NCBI RefSeq assembly: GCF_029714205.1
Contig: NZ_CP121648.1
Span: 558,001-622,000 of the forward strand
Direction: 5' to 3'
DNA from: Methylobacterium sp. CB376
GTDB lineage: Bacteria > Pseudomonadota > Alphaproteobacteria > Rhizobiales > Beijerinckiaceae
Length of the DNA: 64,000 bases
The notes beneath the pieces were generated by a model, which was given only the letters and a program-made list of their open reading frames with translations, was not told where the DNA came from and did not search any database. Shown here one piece after another: positions 7,270 through 14,843 of this stretch. A program made the translations under genes and the position numbers. Numbering within the stretch: position 1 is the first letter of the stretch; every line of letters starts with the position of its first letter.

Positions 7270-9381
7270 ATGACCCGCAGGCTCCCGCTGGCGGCGCAGC
7301 GTGCGCGCCGGCTCCTCCTCGCCACGACGATCCTGGGGGCGCTGCCCGCCTTCCCGGCCCTGGCCGCCCAGTTCGGCGTCGTGGTGAATCCGGTGCAGGA
7401 CCCGCTCTTCGCCAACCTCGCCATCCCGGATTCCGCCCCCGCGACCGGGATGTGGTCGGCCGTCCAGGCGTGGCCGCTCAACGCGATCAGCACGGCCCTG
7501 CTGCCGAACGGCAAGCTCGTCAGCTGGGGCACGCCGGTGAACGCGCCGGGCACGCAGGACGGCCACAGCTTCGCGATCTGGGACCCCTACCAGGGCTTCG
7601 CGCCGGGGAGCCACACGATCCTGCCCGGTGTGCTGAACGTCAACAGCTTCTGCGGCACCCAGGCCCTGCAGGCGGACGGGTCGCTGCTCGTCTCGGGCGG
7701 CATCTTCGACAACGGCAACGACAAGGGCAGCGCCGTCGTCAACACGGGAGCGACCGGGGTCTCGGCGCTCGGCGCGCGGCTCGCCGCCGATCGCTACTAC
7801 GCCACGATGATCACCCTGGCGGACGGGCAGAAGCTGATCATGGGCGGCGCCTATCCGTACGCCAGCGGCTGGGGCGACCCGAACGGGAGCATCGCCAAGG
7901 GCCTGATGAGCGGGATGACGCCCGAGATCTACAACCCGGCCACCGGCTGGCGCAGCCTGTTCGGCGCCAACAGCCGCGACGCGTTCGGCCCCGACTTCAA
8001 TCGCTGGTGGTATCCCCGTGCCTGGGTCGCGCCGAACGGCAAGGTGTTCGGGATCACCAGCGACCGGATGTGGTTTCTCGATCCGACCGGGAACGGGTCG
8101 GTCTGGGCGATGCCGTTCCGCGCCCCGCAGCGGTCCGTCACCGTCGCGACCGACGCTCCCAATGTCGGGCCGAACTCCACGGCCGTGATGTACGACGCCG
8201 GCAAGATCCTGCAGGTCGGCGGAAATTCCTACGACAACGGGACCGGGTTCCTGGCGAGCAGCCGCGCGACGATGATCGACATCAACGGGAACGCGCCCAT
8301 CGCCAACGACATCGCACCGATGAATATCGGCCGCTCCTGGGCCAACGCGACGGTTCTGCCGACCGGGACGGTCGCCGTCACCGGCGGCAGCAAGTCCGTC
8401 GACGCGGCCGGGGGCGACACGGTGCTCGAGGCCGAGCTGTGGGACCCCCGGACCGGGCAGTGGACGCTCGGCCCGCGCGCCGCGATCTATCGCGGCTACC
8501 ATTCGAGCGCGGTGCTCCTGCAGAGCGGCGCCGTCCTGACCTCGGGCGGCGGCGCGCCGGGCCCGGTCTCGAACCAGAATTCCGAAGTCTACTACCCGCC
8601 CTACCTGTTCACGACCGTGAACGGCAAGGCCGCCCTGGCGCCTCGGCCTCAGATCGTCAGCCTGAACACGGTCAGCCTGGCGCATGGGCAGAGCCTGCAA
8701 TTCGAGTTCACCTCCGCGAACGGCCTCGCCCAGGTCGCGCTGCTCGGCCTCAGCCAGGGCACGCACAGCTTCAACACCGGCCAGCGGCGCAGCCTGCTGA
8801 CCTTCACGCAGGCCGGTCAGGTCGCGACCGTGCAGGCGCCGGCCACCCCGGCGCTCGCGCCGCCGGGCTATTACCAGATCGTGGCGATCGACCAGAAGGG
8901 CGTGCCCTCGCCGGGCGTGATCATCGCCCTCGGCAGCGGCGTCGCCCCGCCCGCCCCCGCAGGTCGCGGCCCCGGTCGGCAACGTCGCGCAGGGCGGCGT
9001 GACGCCCCCGCCGCCTCCGCCGCCTGCGCCCCCTCTGCCGCCCCCGCGCCGCCCCCGCGCCGCCCCCTGCACCGCCGCCGCCGCCTCCGGCGCCCACCGA
9101 TCTCTGGCTGCCGATCGGCAACACGGCCAAGCGCATCGCGGTCGGCCGCGACGGCACCCTGGTCATGCTCAACGCGGTCGACGGCAGCCTCTCGAAATAC
9201 GCCCCGGACAAAACCTGGGTCAAACTGGCCGGCAACTTCAAGGATGTGGCGGTCGTCGACGCCAACAGCATCTACGGCATCCAGATGGACGGCGTCATCG
9301 TCCGCTTCAACGGGCAGACCTGGCGGCGGGTCGGCTACGGCGGCAAGACGATCAGCGCCTCGGCCGACGGCACGATCGTGA
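7270..9381 (+). CDS. Secreted copper-radical oxidase (galactose/glyoxal oxidase-like), frameshifted in its linker
   Basis: These enzymes oxidise primary alcohols or aldehydes with O2 to give H2O2, using one copper and a Tyr-Cys radical cofactor. The protein has a signal peptide ending near PALAAQ, kelch-type propeller repeats and a DUF1929-like C-terminal domain. All expected active-site residues are present: Cys128 (SFCGT) for the thioether link, Tyr177 (RYYAT), Tyr410-His411 (GYHSS) and His499 (GTHSFNTGQRR). Reliable coding ends near 8950; after that this frame reads nonsense to a stop at 9381. The linker continues in frame 2 (PQVAAPVGNVAQGG, then polyproline) and then in the frame of the tectonin domain, so two one-base insertions in C-runs have split one gene of roughly 830 codons. 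Confidence 0.85.
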   Translation: MTRRLPLAAQRARRLLLATTILGALPAFPALAAQFGVVVNPVQDPLFANLAIPDSAPATGMWSAVQAWPLNAISTALLPNGKLVSWGTPVNAPGTQDGHSFAIWDPYQGFAPGSHTILPGVLNVNSFCGTQALQADGSLLVSGGIFDNGNDKGSAVVNTGATGVSALGARLAADRYYATMITLADGQKLIMGGAYPYASGWGDPNGSIAKGLMSGMTPEIYNPATGWRSLFGANSRDAFGPDFNRWWYPRAWVAPNGKVFGITSDRMWFLDPTGNGSVWAMPFRAPQRSVTVATDAPNVGPNSTAVMYDAGKILQVGGNSYDNGTGFLASSRATMIDINGNAPIANDIAPMNIGRSWANATVLPTGTVAVTGGSKSVDAAGGDTVLEAELWDPRTGQWTLGPRAAIYRGYHSSAVLLQSGAVLTSGGGAPGPVSNQNSEVYYPPYLFTTVNGKAALAPRPQIVSLNTVSLAHGQSLQFEFTSANGLAQVALLGLSQGTHSFNTGQRRSLLTFTQAGQVATVQAPATPALAPPGYYQIVAIDQKGVPSPGVIIALGSGVAPPAPAGRGPGRQRRAGRRDAPAASAACAPSAAPAPPPRRPLHRRRRLRRPPISGCRSATRPSASRSAATAPWSCSTRSTAASRNTPRTKPGSNWPATSRMWRSSTPTASTASRWTASSSASTGRPGGGSATAARRSAPRPTARS

Positions 9382-9767
9382 TCGTGAACATCCTCAACGA
9401 GATCTGGAAGAAGTACGGCGACAACGATCAGGAGGCCTGGGGCCAGATTCCCGGAAAGGCGCAGCGCGTCGCGGCGATGAACGCCAACAGCTTCTGGTCG
9501 GTCGGCCTGGACGGGGACGTGTACCGCGCCGATCAGACGGGGAAGTGGGTCCTCGTAGGGTCCAACGCGGTCGACATCGCCGCTTCGCCGGACGGCAGCG
9601 TGGCGGTGATCAACTCGGACGTCGGCGTGCTCTGGCGCAAGTTCGGCGACGACACCGTCGAAGCCTGGGGCTGGGTGAAGACCCCGGGGCCGGCTCAGGC
9701 GGTCGCCGTCCCGAACGGGCAGCACGCCTTCGTGATCGGACGCGACGGCGTCATCTACCGCCAGTGA
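9165..9767 (+). CDS. Tectonin-like beta-propeller domain, probable C-terminal part of the copper oxidase
   Basis: The open frame from 9165 gives 200 residues made of recurring blocks of about 35-40 residues with motifs such as DGVIVRFNGQTWRRV, NEIWKKYGD and DGDVYRADQTGKWV. This is the tectonin / Hyd_WA repeat pattern seen in secreted lectin-like proteins. The same frame is open upstream from about 9003 and reads polyproline then TDLWLPIGNTAKRIAVG, so the true domain begins near 9090 and the ATG at 9165 is an artefact of the broken frame. I infer it is a binding module fused to the oxidase upstream. A hairpin begins at 9768, right after the stop. Confidence 0.75.
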   Translation: MLNAVDGSLSKYAPDKTWVKLAGNFKDVAVVDANSIYGIQMDGVIVRFNGQTWRRVGYGGKTISASADGTIVIVNILNEIWKKYGDNDQEAWGQIPGKAQRVAAMNANSFWSVGLDGDVYRADQTGKWVLVGSNAVDIAASPDGSVAVINSDVGVLWRKFGDDTVEAWGWVKTPGPAQAVAVPNGQHAFVIGRDGVIYRQ

Positions 9768-9801
9768 GACGCTGCCCGGACGTGATCGTCCGGACAGCGT
9801 C
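9768..9801. terminator. Inverted repeat after the copper oxidase gene
   Basis: Arms GACGCTGCCCGGA (9768-9780) and TCCGGACAGCGTC (9789-9801) pair except for one position, with an eight-base loop. It starts at the base after the stop codon. There is no T-run, and the same hairpin occurs at 14656 and 35189, so it is also part of the dispersed repeat family. Confidence 0.55.
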
Positions 9802-9805
9802 TGAG

Positions 9806-9955
9806 AAGCCCGCGCGGCGCGTGAGCGAAGCTGAAATCCGCATGGCGACGCAATCCGTCGGATCTCGTACGACAAGCCCGCGCGGCGCGTGAGCGACGCC
9901 GACCTCCGCATCGCGACGCAATCCGTCGGATGTCGGATGACGGATCCCGCCGCGC
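9806..9955. repeat. Dispersed repeat family A, two tandem units
   Basis: Two copies of a unit that reads CCCGCGCGGCGCGTGAGCGA, then a variable GCCGACATCCGCAT-like part, then GACGCAATCCGTCGGAT. The first copy is at about 9809-9871 and the second at about 9875-9948. Related copies lie at 12867-12960, 14730-14815, 35127-35180, 46187-46265 and 53137-53310, on both strands and always between genes. Confidence 0.85.
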
Positions 9956-10119
9956 CCCGTCCCGGGGCGCGGCGCCCGCCCTCTCCGCCCCGCCGGCTCC
10001 CTCCCGGCGGGGCTTCGCGCTCGCGGGCCGCCCCGGCGCGGCCCGCCCCGGCCGAGAGGCCGCGGCCCGCGCAGCCGCCGGGCCTTGTGGTAGGAGAGCG
10101 CCAGCCGCAGGAGAGCCGC

Positions 10120-10464
10120 ATGCCCGGACGCCGCCCCGATCCCGCGCCGCGCCAGGTGCCGACCCGCCGCGAGAGGATCGCGCAGGCCGTCGCCCGGCTC
10201 GCCCCGCGCCTGCCCGCCTTCGAGGCCGAGGCGATCCTCGACCGGGCCCTGGCGAGCCCCGGCCTGCGCGGCGCCGCCCCCGAGAACGCCGCCTGGCTCG
10301 GGATGGTGGCCTATGCCCGCCACGTCTTCACCGAGTACGACGCGCTCCTGGCGGAGGGCTACGATCAGGACAGCGCCCGCCACTTCGTCCTCGACGATCT
10401 TAACGCCGTCCTCGCCGGCTGGGGCGTGCGGCGGCGGATCGGCGAGGAGGCGGAGGAGGCGTGA
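10120..10464 (+). CDS. DUF2293-like hypothetical protein
   Basis: A 114-residue, basic then acidic, soluble protein. The core motif, an Ala-rich helix with VAYARHVFTEYDALLAEGYD followed by ARHFVLDDLNAVLAGW, resembles the DUF2293 family, whose function is unknown. The ATG at 10120 is preceded by GGAG at seven bases, which fixes the start; the frame is open upstream. It sits 79 bases before priA on the same strand, so the two could share a transcript. The family assignment is from memory of the motif and is tentative. Confidence 0.65.
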   Translation: MPGRRPDPAPRQVPTRRERIAQAVARLAPRLPAFEAEAILDRALASPGLRGAAPENAAWLGMVAYARHVFTEYDALLAEGYDQDSARHFVLDDLNAVLAGWGVRRRIGEEAEEA

Positions 10465-10543
10465 GGATCCGGCGAAACCGCGCCGGCCTCCCTATATTCC
10501 GGTTTCGTTCTCCGCCTCCTGCCCCGGAGCCCCGTCCCGCGCG

Positions 10544-12736
10544 ATGAGTGCCGCGATCGCCGACGTCCTGATCCCGCTCGCCCTCGACACGGCCTACAGC
10601 TACGCCGTGCCGGACGGCCTCACCCTGGCCGAGGGCGACGTGGTCCAGATCCCCCTCGGGCCCCGCGAGACGGTCGGGGTGGTCTGGTCGCTGCGCGAGA
10701 GCGCCTCGGGCGGCAACCTGCGGCGGGTCACCGGCAAGATCGCGGATGACGGCATGCGCACGCCCCTGCGCCGGCTGGTCGACTGGATCGCCCGCTACAC
10801 CCTGGCCCCGAAGGGCTCGGCCCTCGCCATGGCGCTGCGCCTGCCCGAGGAGGGTCCCCGCGGCGAGACCGCCCGGATCGGGGTGCGCGCGACCGGGATG
10901 CCGCCGAGCCGGGTGACGCCGGCCCGCACCAAGGTGCTGGCGGTGGCCGCCGACGGGGCGGTGCGGGGCAAGCGGGCGCTCAGCCTGGAGGCGGGCGTCA
11001 GCGCGAGCGTGGTCGATGGGCTGATCGACGACGGCGTGCTGGAGACGGTGGCGCTCGCCCCCGAGCGGGTCGCCGAGCCGCCCGACCCGGACCACCCGCA
11101 CGCGGCCTTGTCGGAGGCGCAGGCCGAGGCCGCCCGCGCGCTGATCGCCAGCCTGACCGCGCCGCCCCGCACGGGCGGTCCGGCCGGGGACGGGGGCGTG
11201 ACGCTCCTCGAAGGCGTCACCGGCTCGGGCAAGACGGAGGTGTATTTCGAGGCGGTGGCGGAGGCGGTGCGCCGGGGCGTGCAATCCCTGGTGCTGATGC
11301 CCGAGATCGCCCTCACCGCCCAGTTCCTCGACCGCTTCGCGGCCCGCTTCGGCGCGCGGCCGGCGGCGTGGCATTCCGGCGTCGGCGGGCGGCGGCGCGA
11401 GCGCATCCGCGCGGGCGTGGCGGCGGGCGAGATCCCGGTCGTGGTCGGCGCCCGCTCCGCCCTGTTCCTGCCGTTCCGGAGCCTCGGCCTGATCGTCGTC
11501 GACGAGGAGCACGAGGCCGCCTACAAGCAGGAGGACGGGGTCTGCTACCACGCCCGCGACATGGCGGTGGTCCGCGCCAAGCTCGAGAACGCCGCCCTGG
11601 TGCTCGCCTCGGCCACGCCCTCGATCGAGACCCGGGTCAACGCCCAGCGCGGCCGCTACCGCCGCGTGGTCCTGCCCGAGCGCTTCGGCGGCCGGCGCCT
11701 GCCGGAGATCCGGGCGATCGACATGCGCCGGGAGCAGATCCCGCGCGGGCGCTACCTCTCCCCGACCCTGACCGCTGCCATCGCGGAGACGAACGGCAGG
11801 GGCGAGCAGGCCCTCCTGTTCCTCAACCGGCGGGGCTATGCGCCCCTCACCCTCTGCCGGGCCTGCGGGCACCGCTACCAATGCCCGAACTGCTCGACCT
11901 GGCTCGTGGAGCACCGCTTCCGCCGCGCCCTCGTCTGCCACCATTGCGGGCACGCGGAGCGGCGGCCCGAGGCCTGCGTGGCCTGCGGCACCTTCGACAC
12001 CCTCGCGGCCTGCGGGCCGGGCGTCGAGCGCATCGCCGAGGAGGTCGCGGCGACCTTCCCCGAGCGGCGGGTGATCGTGCTGTCGAGCGACTTCCCGGGC
12101 GGGGCCGAGCGCCTGCGGGCGGAGCTGCAGACCGTGGCGGAGGGCGGCTGCGACATCGTCGTGGGCACGCAGCTCGTCGCCAAGGGCCACAATTTCCCGC
12201 ACCTGACGCTGGTGGGCGTGCTCGACGCCGATATCGGCCTCGCCTCGGGCGATCCGCGGGCGGCGGAGCGCACCTTCCAGCTCCTGCAGCAGGTGACGGG
12301 CCGGGCCGGCCGCGGCGAGAAGCCGGGCCGCGCCCTCGTCCAGACCTACCAGGCGGAGCATCCGGTGATCGCCGCCCTGATCTCGGGCGATGCGGAGCGC
12401 TTCTACGAGGAGGAGACGGCCGCCCGCTCCATGGCGGGGCTGCCGCCCTTCGGCCGGCTCGCCGCCCTGATCGTGTCGGCGGCCGAGCGCGAGGCGGCGG
12501 AGGCGCATGGCCGGGCGCTCGCCCAGGTCGCGGAGCCGCCGCCCGGCGTGATGGTGCTCGGGCCCGCGGAGGCGCCCCTCGCCCTGGTGCGCGGGCGCCA
12601 CCGCTTCCGGCTGCTGGTCAAGGCCGAGCGCGAGGTCGACATCCAGAGCTACCTGCGCGACTGGCTCGCCCGCGGCCCGAAGCCCCGCGGCAGCGTGCGG
12701 GTCGGCATCGACGTCGACCCGCAGAGCTTCCTGTAA
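10544..12736 (+). CDS. priA: PriA, primosomal replication restart helicase
   Basis: PriA recognises stalled forks and reloads the replicative helicase. The 730-residue product is close to the E. coli length (732). An N-terminal DNA-binding domain is followed by a superfamily 2 helicase: Walker A EGVTGSGKTE near residue 225, DEEH near 320 and the motif VIVGTQLVAKGHNFP with QVTGRAGR further on. Four CxxC pairs forming the two zinc sites lie between about residues 440 and 485 (CRACG, CPNC, CHHCG, CVACG). The start is ATG 10544; the frame is open upstream but contains the previous gene in another frame. Assignment is secure. Confidence 0.97.
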   Translation: MSAAIADVLIPLALDTAYSYAVPDGLTLAEGDVVQIPLGPRETVGVVWSLRESASGGNLRRVTGKIADDGMRTPLRRLVDWIARYTLAPKGSALAMALRLPEEGPRGETARIGVRATGMPPSRVTPARTKVLAVAADGAVRGKRALSLEAGVSASVVDGLIDDGVLETVALAPERVAEPPDPDHPHAALSEAQAEAARALIASLTAPPRTGGPAGDGGVTLLEGVTGSGKTEVYFEAVAEAVRRGVQSLVLMPEIALTAQFLDRFAARFGARPAAWHSGVGGRRRERIRAGVAAGEIPVVVGARSALFLPFRSLGLIVVDEEHEAAYKQEDGVCYHARDMAVVRAKLENAALVLASATPSIETRVNAQRGRYRRVVLPERFGGRRLPEIRAIDMRREQIPRGRYLSPTLTAAIAETNGRGEQALLFLNRRGYAPLTLCRACGHRYQCPNCSTWLVEHRFRRALVCHHCGHAERRPEACVACGTFDTLAACGPGVERIAEEVAATFPERRVIVLSSDFPGGAERLRAELQTVAEGGCDIVVGTQLVAKGHNFPHLTLVGVLDADIGLASGDPRAAERTFQLLQQVTGRAGRGEKPGRALVQTYQAEHPVIAALISGDAERFYEEETAARSMAGLPPFGRLAALIVSAAEREAAEAHGRALAQVAEPPPGVMVLGPAEAPLALVRGRHRFRLLVKAEREVDIQSYLRDWLARGPKPRGSVRVGIDVDPQSFL

Positions 12737-12805
12737 TCGGGGCGGCTCGGCCGCGCCAGGCAGAGTTGGGCGGGGCACCTCCGCTCCACTCTTGTTCTTG
12801 AATCC

Positions 12806-12998
12806 TCTTCGCCGCCGAACCGGTGACCCCTTCGGCACCGGCCGGTCCCGGCCGGCGGGATGATGTCATCCGACATCCGGTTGATGGCTTCGCCATCTCC
12901 GATTTCGGCCATGCGGATGTCGGCTTCGCTCGGGCGCCGCGCTCGGGCGCCGCGCGGGCTTGTGATCCGGGACCCGCTTTGATCAAGCGGATCCCGGA
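12806..12998. repeat. Dispersed repeats of families B and A, with a palindrome
   Basis: From 12806 the minus strand matches the element at 30030-30066 (family B, GGTGCCGAAGGGGTCACCGG). At 12867-12960 is a family A unit in inverted orientation, and 12965-13001 holds a stem-loop of the GATCCGGGATCCGCTT type. The repeats abut the gene stubs that follow. Confidence 0.75.
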
Positions 12999-13058
12999 TC
13001 AGGGCAGGTCCACCCTGGTCAGTTCGGCCGAGAGCGCCCAGAGCCGCTCGGCCTCCCG
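12999..13058 (-). pseudogene. C-terminal stub of a short-chain dehydrogenase
   Basis: On the minus strand the last 20 codons before a TGA at 12999-13001 read PREAERLWALSAELTRVDLP. The pattern AERLWALSAELT is the typical end of classical short-chain dehydrogenases. Nothing upstream of it in this frame matches the family; the DNA at higher coordinates instead encodes an AraC regulator on the other strand. I read it as what is left of a gene whose 5' part was deleted. The match is short, so confidence is moderate. Confidence 0.5.
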
Positions 13059-13657
13059 CGGCGACCGCTTCGCCTTCGCGGGAGAACCCGCCGGGATGCT
13101 GCTCCGCGACCTGCCGGCCCTGCTGCACGTGCGCGAGGCCACCGCCCAGGCGGCGGTGCTGCGCTGGGCGCTGGAGCTGTTCGCGGACGAACTGCAACGG
13201 CCCCGGCCGGGCGGCGCGCTCATGGCCGACCGGCTCGCGCAGGTCATGCTGGTCCAGGTGCTGCGCCTCTTCCTCGCCGCCGAGCCCGGGAGCCGGACCG
13301 GCGAGCCCGAAAGCCGGACCGGATGGCTGCGGGCGCTGGCCGACCCGCAGCTCGCCCGGGCGATCGGGGCGATGCACGCCGCGCCCGGACGGCGCTGGAC
13401 GGTGGCGGACCTCGCTGCGGTCGCCCGCATGTCGCGGTCGAGCTTCGCCGACCGCTTTCCGCCGCACGGTCGGCCAGCCGCCCCTCGCCTACCTGGCGGG
13501 CTGGCGCATGGCCCTCGCGGCCGACCGCCTGCGGCGGACGAGCCAGAGCCTCGCCGCCATCGCGGCCGCGCTCGGCTCCGCGTCCGAGGCGGCCTTCCGC
13601 ACGCAATTCCGACGCCGGATGGGCTGCACGCCGGGCCGCTATCGCCGACGGGGATGA
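13058..13657 (+). pseudogene. AraC-family regulator, 5'-truncated and frameshifted
   Basis: From about 13059 the plus strand reads as the middle of a cupin-type AraC regulator: MLLRDLPALLHV, then a helical segment, then the first helix-turn-helix RRWTVADLAAVARMSRSSFADRF. The frame then breaks at 13456-13460, where one base too many turns it into nonsense; the next frame continues TVGQPPLAYLAGWRMALAADRL and IAAALGSASEAAFRTQFRRR to a stop at 13657. The N-terminal cupin half, about 100 residues, is absent. The stub is back to back with a dehydrogenase stub, which suggests that one deletion removed both 5' ends of a divergent pair. Confidence 0.7.
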
Positions 13658-13736
13658 CCATCCGCCGCCCCGGCGCGAGGCACGCGGCGCCCGCGCCGGC
13701 AGGGAGGGCCGGGATCGCCAGATGCGCGGCCCGGAC

Positions 13737-13937
13737 TCACTCGGCGAGCGGGCGGGCCTCCTCGGGCAGCATGATCGGGATCCCGTCGCGGATCGGGTAA
13801 GCGAGCTTGGCCGAGCGGCTGATCAGCTCCTGGCGGGCGGAATCGTATTCGAGCCGGCCCTTGGTGAGCGGGCAGACCAGCAATTCCAGCAGCTTCGGGT
13901 CGATGCGGGTCGGTTCGACGGAGGGCGTATCGGCCAT
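13737..13937 (-). CDS. Trm112 family protein
   Basis: A 66-residue protein of the Trm112/YcaR family. Motifs are [17 protein letters not shown] near the N-terminus and [20 protein letters not shown] at the end. In eukaryotes Trm112 activates methyltransferases; the role of the short bacterial forms is unclear. Only one cysteine of the zinc knuckle remains, as is normal in proteobacteria. The ATG at 13937 follows GAGGATCCCGCC. It stands alone, with an AraC stub on one side. Confidence 0.9.
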   Translation of the reverse strand: MADTPSVEPTRIDPKLLELLVCPLTKGRLEYDSARQELISRSAKLAYPIRDGIPIMLPEEARPLAE

Positions 13938-14305
13938 GGCGGGATCCTCTGAGGCTCGTCGCGCACTCCTAAGCGGAGTCGGGCGGGCAGGCCACCGCTT
14001 CGTCCGCCGAGAGATCCGCCGCGGGCTCCCGGCGGCGCGGGACCCGGCGCGGCCCCCGCCCCGCCGCTCCGCATCTTCCGAGCATGGCCCGAGCATTGGC
14101 GCGGGACCCTCGCCCGACACGGGCCGAGTCCGCCTTCCTCGTCGGAATCCACGCGAGAATACCTGCGGATGAGCGCGGCCGCCTTCATCCGGCCCTTGCA
14201 TTGCAGCATTGTTTGGGGGCATGACAAGCGGACGCTCTCCTTAGGGAACATTCATCACGGAGGGTCGCCGCCGCTGCCCTCCGTCTTTCCGAGGCGACAT
14301 CCAGC

Positions 14306-14653
14306 ATGGGCCTTCAGACCATTCGTCCTTTCAGCGTGATCCGCGACATCGCCGCGACCGACGCGCCCGCGCGGCGGGGTCATGCCGCAGATTCTCCCGT
14401 GGAGATCCGGGGGCCCGCCTCGTCCGAATACTGGACGATCCCGTCCGGACTCGATGTCGCCGAGGCCCGCGAGGCCGATCCGCCGCGCCTGACCGAGGCG
14501 ACGACTTCCCCGCTCGGGACGGTCGCGGCGGCCGGTCTCGACGCGCGGGAGGCGGCGCTCACGGCCGCGCGGGTGCGGGACGCCCTGTCCAGCGAGCGCC
14601 TGCCGATCGGCAACACGGCGCCGCAGAACCTGCGCACGCTGTTTCGCGTCTGA
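14306..14653 (+). CDS. Hypothetical protein, 115 residues
   Basis: No family recognised. The product is soluble, with an N-terminal MGLQTIRPFSVIRDIAA segment, a stretch EYWTIPSGLDVAEAREADPP and a C-terminal helix ending NLRTLFRV. The frame has third-position GC bias like its neighbours. The upstream region (14200-14300) is relatively AT-rich and may be a promoter. A strong hairpin of the dispersed repeats begins three bases after the stop and may act as terminator. Confidence 0.55.
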   Translation: MGLQTIRPFSVIRDIAATDAPARRGHAADSPVEIRGPASSEYWTIPSGLDVAEAREADPPRLTEATTSPLGTVAAAGLDAREAALTAARVRDALSSERLPIGNTAPQNLRTLFRV

Positions 14654-14655
14654 TC

Positions 14656-14815
14656 CGCTGTCCGGACGATCACGTCCGGACAGCGCCTGATCCGGGATCC
14701 GCTTGATCGAAGCGGATCCCGGATCCCAAGCCTGCGCGGCGCCTGAGCGACGCCGACATCCGCATGGCCGAAATGGGAGATGGCGACGCAATCCGTCGGA
14801 TGGCGGATGATCCCG
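14656..14815. repeat. Two hairpins and a family A repeat unit
   Basis: Arms CGCTGTCCGGAC (14656-14667) and GTCCGGACAGCG (14674-14685) are perfect complements. A second perfect stem, GATCCGGGATCCGCTT (14689-14704) with AAGCGGATCCCGGATC (14710-14725), follows, and then a family A unit to about 14815. The block lies between two convergent genes and may terminate both. Confidence 0.8.
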
Positions 14816-14843
14816 CCCGCAGGGCGGGCCGCGGCCCGCCGTC

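Noticed and set aside
12806..13010. Insertion sequence remnant at the dehydrogenase-AraC scar
   Set aside because: No transposase fragment or flanking target duplication is visible; the sequence is the dispersed repeat seen elsewhere.
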